Shown here piece by piece: positions 7,674 through 14,577 of a stretch of DNA of 22,821 nt (its first letter is position 1; each line of letters begins with the position of its first letter). Location: positions 1 to 22,821 of the forward strand of contig CAZDCW010000024.1 of the NCBI GenBank assembly GCA_964504135.1, written 5' to 3'. The notes under the pieces are model-generated. The model saw only the letters and a program-made list of their open reading frames with translations, was not told where the DNA came from and ran no database searches. The translations under genes and the position numbers were made by a program. This DNA comes from JACPTG01 sp964504135 (GTDB lineage Archaea > Nanobdellota > Nanobdellia > Woesearchaeales > UBA10216).

Positions 7674-8470
7674 TTTTGGAAGCCAGGAATTTCAGCCTCA
7701 GGCACACCCTGGAATGCGGACAGTTCTTCAGGTATTATCCGGAAGGCAACGGCTATTTTGTCCTGGCAGGCGTTAAGGTTCTGAGGCTGGAGCAGTCAGG
7801 CGGCAGGCTTGCGGTCGCCGGGAAGGCCGATACGGATTCTGTTAAGGCCCTGCTTGGGCTTGGGGACAATTACCCGCATATTATTTCAGGCATATCCAAG
7901 GACCCTTTTATTTCCGCAGCCATCCGCCAGTCGTACGGCCTTAGGCTCATGAGGCAGGAGCCGTGGGAATGCATGATAAGCTACATCTGCTCGGCAAACA
8001 GCTCTGTTGGAAAGGTGAGGTTCTGCGTGAACAGGATTTCTGAAAATTTTGGAAAAAAAATTTCATTTGAAGGGCGCGGGTTTTACGGCTTTCCCAGGAA
8101 ACTGGACGCAACTGAAAAAGAGCTGCGGGAATGCGGCCTTGGCTACAGGGCTGCGCATCTTGCCAGGACACTTGAATCGGTTTCCCCTGCTGAAGTGAGG
8201 CGGCTCGCCAGGCTGGGCTACCAAGACGCGAAGGAAAGGCTTATGGAGCTGGATGGAATTGGCGACAAGGTAGCAGACTGCATCGCCCTCTACTCGCTGG
8301 GATTCCCGCAGGCCTTTCCGGTTGACAGGTGGGTCGGGAGGGTCATGAAAGAGCAGTACATCAGGCAGAAGGCAAACTACAGGCAAATCAGCTCCTTTGC
8401 AGCAGAATACTTCGGCCATTACGCAGGCTACGCGCAGCAGTTCCTGTTCAACTTCAGAAGGAATCTTTAG
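7670..8470 (+). CDS. ogg: 8-oxoguanine DNA glycosylase/AP lyase (OGG1-type)
   Basis: A base-excision repair enzyme that removes oxidised guanine and nicks the abasic site. At 266 residues it has the OGG N-terminal domain (FSLRHTLECGQFFRY at 8-22) followed by the helix-hairpin-helix/GPD core: LMELDGIGDKVADCIALYSL (191-210) holds the predicted catalytic Lys200, and AFPVDRWVGRVM (215-226) holds the activating Asp219. The pattern fits archaeal/eukaryal OGG1 rather than AlkA, which lacks the lysine. It is translationally coupled to the CPA2 antiporter by an ATGA overlap; no obvious functional link exists. No promoter of its own is visible. Confidence 0.93.
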   Translation: MILEARNFSLRHTLECGQFFRYYPEGNGYFVLAGVKVLRLEQSGGRLAVAGKADTDSVKALLGLGDNYPHIISGISKDPFISAAIRQSYGLRLMRQEPWECMISYICSANSSVGKVRFCVNRISENFGKKISFEGRGFYGFPRKLDATEKELRECGLGYRAAHLARTLESVSPAEVRRLARLGYQDAKERLMELDGIGDKVADCIALYSLGFPQAFPVDRWVGRVMKEQYIRQKANYRQISSFAAEYFGHYAGYAQQFLFNFRRNL

Positions 8471-8514
8471 GGAAGTGCGGAGTTGGTTAAACTTTTTGTA
8501 ACATGTTAGAAAAA

Positions 8515-8522
8515 TTTATATA
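8515..8522 (+). promoter_or_regulatory. TATA box of the DUF4258/zinc-finger pair
   Basis: TTTATATA centred about 27 nt before the ATG at 8546. This spacing argues against the upstream TTG at 8528 as the start. Confidence 0.65.
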
Positions 8523-8545
8523 CTCTTTTGGCATTGCATACCCTG

Positions 8546-8755
8546 ATGCCGGATGCAGAGCTTAAGATAAGCAGGCATGCTGCTGATAAGATGCTTTGGC
8601 TCGGCATATCAAAAGAGCAGGTTAAGGAAGCAATCGTAAAAGGGGCGAAATTCAAGCAGACGGATGGATACCTTTCAAAATTCAGGTATCTTAATGTTGC
8701 TTACAGAAAAATTGGCCCGAACCTTTACAAGGTGAAAACTGTATACGTAGACTAG
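8546..8755 (+). CDS. DUF4258-like small protein, candidate toxin
   Basis: A 69-residue protein. The ISRHAADKMLWLGISKEQVKEAI pattern followed by Tyr-Leu-Ser-Lys-Phe-Arg-Tyr and a C-terminal NLYKVKTVYV strand fits the DUF4258 fold, a small alpha/beta family related to RelE/BrnT-like toxins. The order and proximity (3 nt) of a zinc-finger plus AbrB protein downstream fit a toxin-antitoxin module. The ATG at 8546 is chosen from the TATA spacing; the frame opens earlier at a TTG. No catalytic residues can be assigned, so toxin activity is inference from context and family. Confidence 0.75.
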   Translation: MPDAELKISRHAADKMLWLGISKEQVKEAIVKGAKFKQTDGYLSKFRYLNVAYRKIGPNLYKVKTVYVD

Positions 8756-8758
8756 CTG

Positions 8759-9100
8759 ATGATAATGGACCAGAACCCATGTGACGAATGCGGGGGAAAA
8801 GTGGTTAGAAAGAAAGTTGACTACATTTACTTGGGTGAGAACCTTGGCAAATTTGACGCTGAAATCTGCACCAGATGCCATAATCAGGTTTTCGATGAGA
8901 AAACCTTCCAAAAAATCGAGAATCTGGCAAAAATCAGGGGTATTTGGGGGCTTGCGGCCAAATCCAGGGTCAGCCAGGTAGGGAACAGTGTTGCCGTGAC
9001 CATAAACAAGAAGGTGGCTGGCTTCGTCAACCTAAAAAAGGGCGAGGAAGTCAGGGTCTATCCTGAAAGCAGGAACAGGATAATCATTGAAATTCCATAG
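8759..9100 (+). CDS. YgiT-type zinc finger fused to AbrB-like domain, candidate antitoxin
   Basis: A 113-residue two-domain protein. The N-terminal half has CxxC pairs at Cys8/Cys11 and Cys37/Cys40, as in YgiT/MqsA-type zinc fingers. The C-terminal half (about 66-112) has SRVSQVGNSVAVTINKKVAG followed by a Lys-rich GEEVRVYP stretch and a closing IIIEIP strand, the SpoVT/AbrB swapped-hairpin DNA-binding fold. MqsA itself uses a helix-turn-helix there, so the AbrB partner is a variant architecture. It lies 3 nt after the DUF4258-like gene and probably both binds that protein and represses the shared promoter; this is inference. ATG at 8765 is an equally good start two codons later. Confidence 0.85.
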   Translation: MIMDQNPCDECGGKVVRKKVDYIYLGENLGKFDAEICTRCHNQVFDEKTFQKIENLAKIRGIWGLAAKSRVSQVGNSVAVTINKKVAGFVNLKKGEEVRVYPESRNRIIIEIP

Positions 9101-9145
9101 GGGCTTGTTTCTGTTAACACGTGCCAATATCTTGGACCATATAGA

Positions 9146-9153
9146 TTTATATA
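9146..9153 (+). promoter_or_regulatory. TATA box of the NYN-domain gene
   Basis: TTTATATA centred 27 nt before the ATG at 9177; leaderless spacing. Confidence 0.65.
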
Positions 9154-9176
9154 CTGCCTGCTGAATATCCAAGCAA

Positions 9177-9680
9177 ATGCTCGCAACAAACGTCCACAAG
9201 TCGCAGAGGGTCGGTGTGTTTGTTGACGTGCAGAACCTTTATTACTCTGCAAAGAACCTCTACAACACCAAGGTGAATTTCAGGGAAATCCTTAAGACAG
9301 CAGTGGGCGCAAGGCAGCTTGTCAGGGCAATAGCCTACGTCATCAAGGCCGAAGTAAAGGACGAATCAACCTTCTTTGAAGCCCTGGAGAAAATCGGCTT
9401 TGAAGTAAAGGCAAAGGACCTCCAGATATTCATCGGCGGGGCAAAGAAAGGCGACTGGGACATTGGCATTGCAATGGACTGCATTGAGCTGGCGCCAAGG
9501 CTGGACACAATAGTAATAATATCCGGCGACGGGGATTTCCTGCCGCTGTTACAGCACCTTCGGCGGGCCATGGGCTGCAGGGTGGAAGTAATAGCCTTCG
9601 GAAAGAGCACCTCCAAGAAGCTCATAGAGGAGGCTGACAGCTTCGTTGACCTTGACAGCAGCAAAAAATTCTTAATCTAA
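9177..9680 (+). CDS. NYN-domain (LabA/DUF88-like) putative nuclease
   Basis: A 167-residue protein of the LabA/DUF88 branch of the PIN-like superfamily, whose members cut RNA in a metal-dependent way. Acidic active-site motifs are all present: FVDVQNLYYSA with Asp17 and Asn20, GDWDIGIAMDCIELA with Asp93/Asp95 and Asp101, and IISGDGDFLPLL with Asp118 and Asp120. The conserved helix SKKLIEEADSFVDL closes the domain. It consists of the NYN domain alone, with no OST-HTH or other partner. Its own leaderless promoter precedes it; malic enzyme starts 18 nt after its stop. Substrate and pathway are unknown. Confidence 0.88.
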   Translation: MLATNVHKSQRVGVFVDVQNLYYSAKNLYNTKVNFREILKTAVGARQLVRAIAYVIKAEVKDESTFFEALEKIGFEVKAKDLQIFIGGAKKGDWDIGIAMDCIELAPRLDTIVIISGDGDFLPLLQHLRRAMGCRVEVIAFGKSTSKKLIEEADSFVDLDSSKKFLI

Positions 9681-9698
9681 GCCTCTTCCTGCGGCTGA

Positions 9699-10853
9699 AT
9701 GGACGTCCGAAAGGCTGCGCTGGAGCTTCATTCCAAGCTGAAAGGCAAGATTTCTGTATTGCCCAAGATTGCAATAAGGGACAGGGGCGACCTGTCACTG
9801 GTTTATACCCCTGGGGTTGCCGAGCCATGCAGGGAAATAGCTGTTGACAGGGAACTTGCATATTCCTACACCATGAAAGGAAACTGCATCGCGGTTGTAT
9901 CAGACGGCAGCGCAGTCCTTGGGCTCGGGGATATAGGCCCTGAAGCCGCCCTGCCAGTCATGGAGGGCAAATGCGTACTCTTCAGGCAGCTTGCGGGAAT
10001 TGACGCCTTTCCACTCTGCCTGGCAGCCCATGACGCTGACAGCATAGTCTCAACAGTCAAGGCCATAGCCCCAGTGTTCGGCGCAATCAACCTTGAGGAC
10101 ATCGCGGCGCCAAAATGCTTTGAAGTTGAAAAGAGGCTCCTTGACCTTGGAATCCCTGTTATGCATGACGACCAGCATGGAACAGCGGTTGTTGTGCTGG
10201 CAGGCCTCATAAACGCCCTGAAGGTGACAGGCAAGGATAAAAAGTGCCGCATTGTGATAAACGGTGCTGGCGCGGCAGGCATTGCAACAGCAAGGCTGCT
10301 CCTCAAATACGGATTTTATGACCTGGCTCTGGCTGACAGCCAGGGAGCCATTTACAAGGGACGACCCGGGCTCACACCGGAGAAAAAGAATATGGCAGAG
10401 CTCACGAACAGGCGAGGCATCAAAGGCAGCATCCATGAGCTGGCTGAAGGCGCAGACGTGCTAATCGGGCTGTCAAGGCCGGCGACAATAACCGCGGCTG
10501 ACATAAGGAAGATGAATTCGCCGATTGTATTTGCAATGGCAAACCCAATTCCAGAGATAATGCCTGACGAGGCCAAGGAAGGAGGCGCAGCAGTTATCGG
10601 GAGCGGGCGCTCTGACTTCCCAAACCAGATAAACAACTCACTGACATTCCCAGGCATATTCAGGGGAGCGCTGGATGTGAGGGCTCTGGCCATCAACGAC
10701 GCCATGAAGATAGCAGCAGCCGAGGCAATCGCAGGGCTTGTCACCAAGCCAACTGCGCAAATGGTTGTGCCAGAGCCACTTGACCCGGGAATTGTGCCTG
10801 CCGTGGCAGAGGCTGTGCGGAAGGCTGCCAGGGACACAGGAGTTGCCAAATGA
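9699..10853 (+). CDS. Malic enzyme, NAD(P)-dependent
   Basis: Oxidatively decarboxylates malate to pyruvate with reduction of NAD(P)+, linking C4 acids to pyruvate. At 384 residues it is the short prokaryotic form without the phosphotransacetylase-like tail. Tyr36 in VYTPGVAEPC is the predicted general acid and Lys91 in MEGKCVLFRQLAGIDAFPL the predicted base. Metal ligands lie in NLEDIAAPKCFE (Glu132, Asp133) and MHDDQHGTAVV (Asp157/158). The dinucleotide loop is NGAGAAGIATA (188-198). The cofactor preference cannot be read with certainty. It overlaps the racemase-family gene by ATGA. A TATA-like CTTAATCTAA overlaps the preceding stop but is weak. Confidence 0.94.
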   Translation: MDVRKAALELHSKLKGKISVLPKIAIRDRGDLSLVYTPGVAEPCREIAVDRELAYSYTMKGNCIAVVSDGSAVLGLGDIGPEAALPVMEGKCVLFRQLAGIDAFPLCLAAHDADSIVSTVKAIAPVFGAINLEDIAAPKCFEVEKRLLDLGIPVMHDDQHGTAVVVLAGLINALKVTGKDKKCRIVINGAGAAGIATARLLLKYGFYDLALADSQGAIYKGRPGLTPEKKNMAELTNRRGIKGSIHELAEGADVLIGLSRPATITAADIRKMNSPIVFAMANPIPEIMPDEAKEGGAAVIGSGRSDFPNQINNSLTFPGIFRGALDVRALAINDAMKIAAAEAIAGLVTKPTAQMVVPEPLDPGIVPAVAEAVRKAARDTGVAK

Positions 10854-11539
10854 AAACAGTTGGGATCATCGGAGGGCTTGGGCCTGAGACTACTTCAGAC
10901 TTCTACCTGGAGGTTATTTTTGGCTGCCATAAAAAGAATAAGGTTCAGAGGCCTCCCATGCTCATATGGAATGTGCCGCTCTTATACCAGATTGAAAAGG
11001 AGGTGATTACCAAAGCAGAAGGCGAGGAAAGGTGCATCCCTTACCTTGCTGATGCGGCAAAAAGGCTTGAGAAAGGAGGGGCGGACTTCATCGTCATGCC
11101 CTGCAATTCACTTCATATATTTATCAAAGAACTCAGAGAATCTGTCAGAATACCTGTCCTCAGCATATTGGAAGAAACTGTAGAGTTCCTGAGGAAAAAC
11201 AGGATAGACAAAGTGGGCCTGCTTGCCACCACAGCAACAATAAAAAGAAAAATGTATGAAAGGGAACTAAAAAAGAATGGAATTATGCAAATACGGCCTG
11301 ATGATTTTGAGCAGGAAAAGATTGGCAGGATGATCCACAACATAGTGATGAACAGGCACGCCAACAAGGACAGGGCTGAACTTATGAAAATAATCAGCCG
11401 CTTTGAAGATAAGAAAGCAAAAAACGTGATATTGGCATGCACGGATCTGCAGTTGCTCATACCAAAGCACCCAGGCATAAACATATACGACACGATGAAA
11501 ATATTAGCAGATGCAACAGTCCGGGAAATCCTCAGGTAA
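10850..11539 (+). CDS. Aspartate/glutamate racemase family protein
   Basis: A 229-residue cofactor-independent racemase-fold protein of the Asp/Glu/hydantoin racemase family. The N-terminal signature GIIGGLGPETTSDFYL (5-20) is followed by the first catalytic cysteine, Cys85 in MPCNSLHIF, where family members usually read PCNTAH. The second is Cys197 in ILACTDLQLL, where aspartate racemases usually read GCTE. Both thiols needed for two-base proton exchange are kept; the neighbouring acid is Asp rather than Glu. Coupled to malic enzyme by ATGA, it would sit near C4-dicarboxylate metabolism. Substrate could be aspartate, glutamate or another amino acid. Confidence 0.85.
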   Translation: MKTVGIIGGLGPETTSDFYLEVIFGCHKKNKVQRPPMLIWNVPLLYQIEKEVITKAEGEERCIPYLADAAKRLEKGGADFIVMPCNSLHIFIKELRESVRIPVLSILEETVEFLRKNRIDKVGLLATTATIKRKMYERELKKNGIMQIRPDDFEQEKIGRMIHNIVMNRHANKDRAELMKIISRFEDKKAKNVILACTDLQLLIPKHPGINIYDTMKILADATVREILR

Positions 11540-11550
11540 ATCCGCAAGCA

Positions 11551-11557
11551 ATAAAAA
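11551..11557 (+). promoter_or_regulatory. TATA-like element of the DUF411 gene
   Basis: ATAAAAA centred 27 nt before the ATG at 11581; leaderless spacing supports this start over an earlier in-frame ATG at 11437. Confidence 0.45.
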
Positions 11558-11580
11558 GAGAGGACTACTCCTTTAACCAT

Positions 11581-12039
11581 ATGAAAAAAGCCCTGTTGGT
11601 TCTGGCCATATTCCTTATTGCGGTAATTGCAGGCTGCTCGAACACCAATACTTATATTGCTGATGAGGACAGGAGCAAGCTGGTGATATTCAGGGATGCA
11701 GGATGCGGATGCTGCGGCCAGTACGCCGCATATGCCGGTGAGAAAGGGTTTGACGTGGATGTGAGGACTGTTGGCAGCATGAACGCAATCAAGATGCAGT
11801 ACAAAGTGCCAGGCGAAATGCAAAGCTGCCACACAAGCGTGATTGAAGGGTATTTCGTGGAAGGCCATGTTCCAGCCGAGGCGATAAGAAAGCTGCTTGA
11901 CCAAAGGCCGGACATAGCGGGCATAGCCCTTCCGGGAATGCCGATGGGCAGCCCTGGAATGACAGGAAGCAAAAGCGGCCAATTTATAATCCACGCAATA
12001 GGCAAGGATGGCGGCACATCCGAGTTCATGAGGATATGA
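11581..12039 (+). CDS. DUF411 lipoprotein, likely metal-binding
   Basis: A 152-residue surface protein. The N-terminal hydrophobic stretch MKKALLVLAIFLIAVIAGC ends in a lipobox-like AGC (Cys19), consistent with lipid anchoring. The mature part is a DUF411 domain: DAGCGCCGQYAAY (39-51) with a CxCC thiol cluster, VPGEMQSCHTSVIEGYFVEGHVP (77-99) with Cys83, His84 and His96, then a Met-rich LPGMPMGSPGM (118-128). DUF411 proteins have been linked to copper or other metal handling, so the Cys/His/Met pattern suggests binding of a soft metal; that is inference. It overlaps the epimerase gene by ATGA. Confidence 0.88.
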   Translation: MKKALLVLAIFLIAVIAGCSNTNTYIADEDRSKLVIFRDAGCGCCGQYAAYAGEKGFDVDVRTVGSMNAIKMQYKVPGEMQSCHTSVIEGYFVEGHVPAEAIRKLLDQRPDIAGIALPGMPMGSPGMTGSKSGQFIIHAIGKDGGTSEFMRI

Positions 12040-12881
12040 AAATCCTCGTAATAGGCGGCAACAGGTTCATAGGGCTCCATCTTGTAAATGCGCTGCTGGC
12101 CAAGAAATTCCACGTCACTGTGGTAAACAGGGGAAGCAGGAAGGGCATGTATCACGGCGCAGCAGAAGAGCTGGCCTGCGACCGAGATGACACAAAGGCA
12201 TTTTCAAGGCTATTCGCGGAGAGTCATTTTGATGCTGTCTTTGACAACTGCGCCTACCAGCCACAACAGGTTGAGGCCGTATTACCTGTTTTCCAGGGAA
12301 AAGCGAAACAGTATATCCTTATTAGCAGTGTTGCGGTTTATGACCAGAAGGCAAAGCTGCCCTACGGCGAAGGAAGCTCAAGGGGCGGGCATAACCTCTT
12401 CAGCGATTACGCCAGCGGAAAAAGCAGAAGCGAGGACATACTCCTTGAATCCCAGAAGTTCCCTTATACAATCATCAGGCCAACCTATGTTTACGGGCCT
12501 GACGACTACAGCGCAAGGATGGACAAGCTGTTCAGGGCTGTCAAATCCGGCTCAGTGATTCGAATACCAAAATCCAACCCGAGGTCGCAGTTCGTGCATG
12601 TGGATGACCTCGCTACAGCGCTTATCGCCTGCATTGGGAACAGGAAGGCCATTGGCCAGGCCTTCAACATCTGCGGCGACGAAATAATTTCCTACGGCGA
12701 GCTGGTGGAGCTGATTGGAGAGCTCACCGGAAAGCAGCCCAAAGTAAGCTTCAGCATACTTCACGACTTCCCATTCATGGACTGGAACATGTACTGCGAC
12801 GCATCAAAAAGCAAGAGTATTCTCGGAGTCAAATACCGGCCCCTGGTGCAGGGACTTAAGGAGACGCCTGAATTATTCTAA
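12036..12881 (+). CDS. NAD-dependent epimerase/dehydratase (extended SDR)
   Basis: A 281-residue extended short-chain dehydrogenase. The Rossmann loop is IGGNRFIG (6-13), which replaces the usual GGxGxxG with GGNRFIG, as in a CSP41-like/atypical SDR branch. The catalytic Ser lies in ILISSVAVY (94-102) and the YxxxK pair in YASGK (Tyr125, Lys129). The conserved RPTYVYGP stretch and FVHVDDLATAL follow. The product probably acts on a nucleotide sugar or similar substrate, but no substrate can be named. It is coupled to the DUF411 gene by ATGA, and its 3' end overlaps the convergent 12873-13241 gene by 9 nt. Confidence 0.86.
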   Translation: MKILVIGGNRFIGLHLVNALLAKKFHVTVVNRGSRKGMYHGAAEELACDRDDTKAFSRLFAESHFDAVFDNCAYQPQQVEAVLPVFQGKAKQYILISSVAVYDQKAKLPYGEGSSRGGHNLFSDYASGKSRSEDILLESQKFPYTIIRPTYVYGPDDYSARMDKLFRAVKSGSVIRIPKSNPRSQFVHVDDLATALIACIGNRKAIGQAFNICGDEIISYGELVELIGELTGKQPKVSFSILHDFPFMDWNMYCDASKSKSILGVKYRPLVQGLKETPELF

Positions 12882-13241
12882 CATGTGAGCAGCCTGTTCT
12901 ATCCGAACAATGGCGTTGTCCCGCATTCGCGGCCTGATGGCAACCACAAGCGACCCCTCCAACCGAGAAATTGCATCCCCCAATGGCATAGGCTGGCCAA
13001 GAAATTGTTCAAGCAGAGGTTTCTGGCCATCCGGATTTCTTGGAGGTGAAAGATACCGCACGCCATTTCCCCCTGAAAGGGCCTCGAATGAGGGGCCATG
13101 CGCATTTCTGAATTGAACAGCATCCGGTATTGCAGTTTCTGGACTGCGTGTAAGCACAACCACGCCTGTAACACCCCCTAAAGGCTGCGCAAATGGAATG
13201 TACATTGCCTGTAAACCATTGTCCTGTGTTGCATATGTCAT
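12873..13241 (-). CDS. Unknown lysine-poor protein, second of a tandem pair
   Basis: A 122-residue protein I do not recognise. It contains only one lysine and is rich in Gly, Pro, Ala and Val, unlike the neighbouring Lys/Glu-rich genes. It has no signal peptide or obvious membrane helix. It shares an order of short motifs with the upstream gene (YIPF..PL, GVVV, AH..SFEAL.GG, RPRM...IVRIEQAA), suggesting possible paralogy. The ATG at 13241 is chosen because a GGGGTGG Shine-Dalgarno sequence (13246-13252) lies 4 nt upstream; the frame extends to 13292 but overlaps the upstream gene. It starts 19 nt after the upstream stop, so the two form an operon. Its 3' end overlaps the epimerase. Confidence 0.7.
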   Translation of the reverse strand: MTYATQDNGLQAMYIPFAQPLGGVTGVVVLTRSPETAIPDAVQFRNAHGPSFEALSGGNGVRYLSPPRNPDGQKPLLEQFLGQPMPLGDAISRLEGSLVVAIRPRMRDNAIVRIEQAAHMLE

Positions 13242-13260
13242 CCAGCCACCCCTTTTTACT

Positions 13261-13686
13261 TTATGCCTGAGGCTGCTCTGCCGCAATCCCAACTGTTACA
13301 ACTTTGGCAGCCGTCTCATTAAGCCTGAGAACTCTGTCAGGCCCCATGATGGGGCGATGCCATAAAGGGACTGGCGTTTGCAAATCCCAAGCGTTTATTG
13401 AGTAGGATACTGTGCGTTCGATGCCCGAAGTTGTGCAGGAGGCATCCACCTCGGCATTTAGGCCCCCCAGAAGTTCATGCGCCCTTCTCATCGCGGCCTG
13501 AGGCGTATGTCCATCTACCACAAGCCCGCTGATAATCAAATCTTCTGAAGGAGCCCTATCGCCCGCCTGAGGCTGCATTGGGCGACGAAACGCTATGTAG
13601 TAAGGTATCCAGCCATCTGAACCTGCGTTGCCTGTACAGGCTGGGACTGGATTGTAGTCAGTCATCAATGGATTGTAGTCAGTCAT
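13261..13686 (-). CDS. Unknown lysine-poor protein, first of a tandem pair
   Basis: A 141-residue protein I do not recognise, with one lysine and many Pro, Ala and Val. Motifs in order are GWIPYYIAFRRPM, ISGLVVDGHTPQAAM, AHELLGG, WHRPIM and RVLRLNETAAKVV; several echo the next gene. The coding sequence begins with a 21-bp exact tandem duplication, so the protein starts MTDYNPLMTDYNP and there are two ATG codons (13686, 13665). The first is preferred because the strong ribosome-binding sequence GGGAGGTG (13693-13700) lies 6 nt before it. A GTG at 13695 is inside that sequence and is unlikely. The TATA at 13733-13740 implies a leader of about 24 nt. Confidence 0.72.
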   Translation of the reverse strand: MTDYNPLMTDYNPVPACTGNAGSDGWIPYYIAFRRPMQPQAGDRAPSEDLIISGLVVDGHTPQAAMRRAHELLGGLNAEVDASCTTSGIERTVSYSINAWDLQTPVPLWHRPIMGPDRVLRLNETAAKVVTVGIAAEQPQA

Positions 13687-13690
13687 CAAT
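13649..13690. repeat. 21-bp exact tandem duplication at a start codon
   Basis: Two adjacent identical copies of a 21-bp unit (13649-13669 and 13670-13690). On the minus strand each copy carries ATG plus Thr-Asp-Tyr-Asn-Pro codons, so the reading frame is kept and the start codon is duplicated. Confidence 0.95.
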
Positions 13691-13692
13691 GG

Positions 13693-13700
13693 CACCTCCC
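13693..13700 (-). promoter_or_regulatory. Strong Shine-Dalgarno sequence deciding the 13686 start
   Basis: GGGAGGTG, nearly full complement to the archaeal anti-SD, 6 nt before the ATG. Such a site is rare in this window. Confidence 0.8.
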
Positions 13701-13732
13701 TTTTTTCTCCATTTCGGGGAGTCGAGCGATTG

Positions 13733-13740
13733 CTTATTTA
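13733..13740 (-). promoter_or_regulatory. TATA-like element of the lysine-poor pair
   Basis: TAAATAAG on the minus strand, about 50 nt before the start, giving a short leader that includes the Shine-Dalgarno site. Confidence 0.5.
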
Positions 13741-13803
13741 GTTTATCACTTCTTTCATATCCAAATTCATCAAAAAAATGGGAAAATGCCTACAAATATT
13801 CAG

Positions 13804-13823
13804 AAAAAGCAGCTGAAAGCTGC
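13804..13823 (-). terminator. Hairpin plus T-run terminator-like element
   Basis: On the minus strand GCAGCT, loop TTC, AGCTGC (13823-13809) is followed by TTTTT (13808-13804). It lies 19 nt after the stop of the 47-residue zinc-ribbon gene and separates that operon from the downstream lysine-poor pair. Archaeal termination depends mostly on the T-run; the perfect stem is a bonus. Confidence 0.6.
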
Positions 13824-13842
13824 CCAAAGAAAACATTTGAAC

Positions 13843-13986
13843 TTAACCCTTCCCGAACTTCCTTTCCACTTCCTGCTCACGGGCCTGGCCTAAAAAACCG
13901 CAAGTGCGGCACTTCCACTTGATTCCGACATCAGGCCTGAATTCAGAAACAAGGTTTGCCGAGCCGCACCTTGGACACGTCCTCAT
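13843..13986 (-). CDS. 47-residue zinc-ribbon protein
   Basis: A very small protein. It has MRTCPRCGSANL with Cys4 and Cys7 and WKCRTCGFLG with Cys26 and Cys29, a classic one-zinc ribbon, followed by a charged helix EQEVERKFGKG. A KW residue pair before the second knuckle is typical of archaeal zinc ribbons. The start codon overlaps the upstream stop by one base (TGATG), which points to translational coupling with the membrane protein gene. The frame is closed by TAA at 13843, and a hairpin/T-run follows. The role is unknown; such ribbons bind nucleic acid or proteins. Confidence 0.82.
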   Translation of the reverse strand: MRTCPRCGSANLVSEFRPDVGIKWKCRTCGFLGQAREQEVERKFGKG

Positions 13987-14555
13987 CAATCCCTTACCTT
14001 CCTATAGCCTATCACCACAAGCAATGCCAGTATTAGCCCCAGGATTATAAACCTTAGCACATCTGTGAGGTTACTCCAGTTTCTTATCGTAGCGACTAAA
14101 ATGCTCAGCACGCCTCCAAGCAGGAAACCTGCGCCCACTGACTCCACCCCTACGAGAACACCTGCAGCAACGGCTGCAACGCCGATTACCACCAGTATCA
14201 GGAACACGTCACCGTTATACTCGTCATGAGCCTTCTGCCAGTCATTATGGCACGTCTCGCAGCGATATTCGTATGGGCATCCTGACTCATTGTACCTGTA
14301 CTGAATGACCCCCTTTAAATCGGCGCAGTTCTTATACGCATACTCAGGCACATTAAACCCGCGACATGAATCATGGCTGTCTGGATAAGCATTTACAGGC
14401 TTCTCCGGGTATGGCCTGCCCTGCTCCCTGCAGTAATCCTCATACTTCGGCTCCTTATAAAATGTGGCTATCCCATAGTTCACAAAGAGGTTAAGGACTA
14501 TTGCAATGGCCACAGCCAGAGCCCACTTCCTTATTCCTGTCCGTTTTCCCGCCAC
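13986..14555 (-). CDS. Cys-rich membrane protein of unknown function
   Basis: A 189-residue protein I cannot name. It has an N-terminal basic patch and a membrane helix (about 9-30, ALAVAIAIVLNLFVNYGIA). A hydrophilic loop of about 90 residues follows with seven cysteines (DYCREQG, SCRGF, NCADL, GCPYEYRCETCHNDW), probably outside and disulfide-bonded or metal-binding. Three hydrophobic helices close the protein (VFLILVVIGVAAVAAGVLVG, GAGFLLGGVLSILVA, VLRFIILGLILALLVVIGY). The layout resembles lineage-specific membrane proteins common in small-genome archaea; this is from memory. GTG at 14555 is chosen because it sits 27 nt from the TATA at 14578-14586; the frame is open to 14705 but that would run into the divergent gene. 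Confidence 0.78.
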   Translation of the reverse strand: MAGKRTGIRKWALAVAIAIVLNLFVNYGIATFYKEPKYEDYCREQGRPYPEKPVNAYPDSHDSCRGFNVPEYAYKNCADLKGVIQYRYNESGCPYEYRCETCHNDWQKAHDEYNGDVFLILVVIGVAAVAAGVLVGVESVGAGFLLGGVLSILVATIRNWSNLTDVLRFIILGLILALLVVIGYRKVRD

Positions 14556-14577
14556 GAGCGCAGCGCACTTAGTTACC

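Noticed and set aside
8528..8545. TTG start for the DUF4258-like gene
   Set aside because: The ATG at 8546 is at the leaderless distance from the TATA box, and the TTG lies upstream of the expected transcription start.
11437..11580. Early ATG start for the DUF411 gene
   Set aside because: It would overlap the racemase gene by about 100 nt and would remove the signal peptide from the N terminus; the ATG at 11581 begins with a clear lipoprotein signal.
13578..13922. Plus-strand open frame opposite the lysine-poor and zinc-ribbon genes
   Set aside because: It lacks a ribosome-binding site or TATA, and overlaps two better supported minus-strand genes and a terminator-like hairpin.
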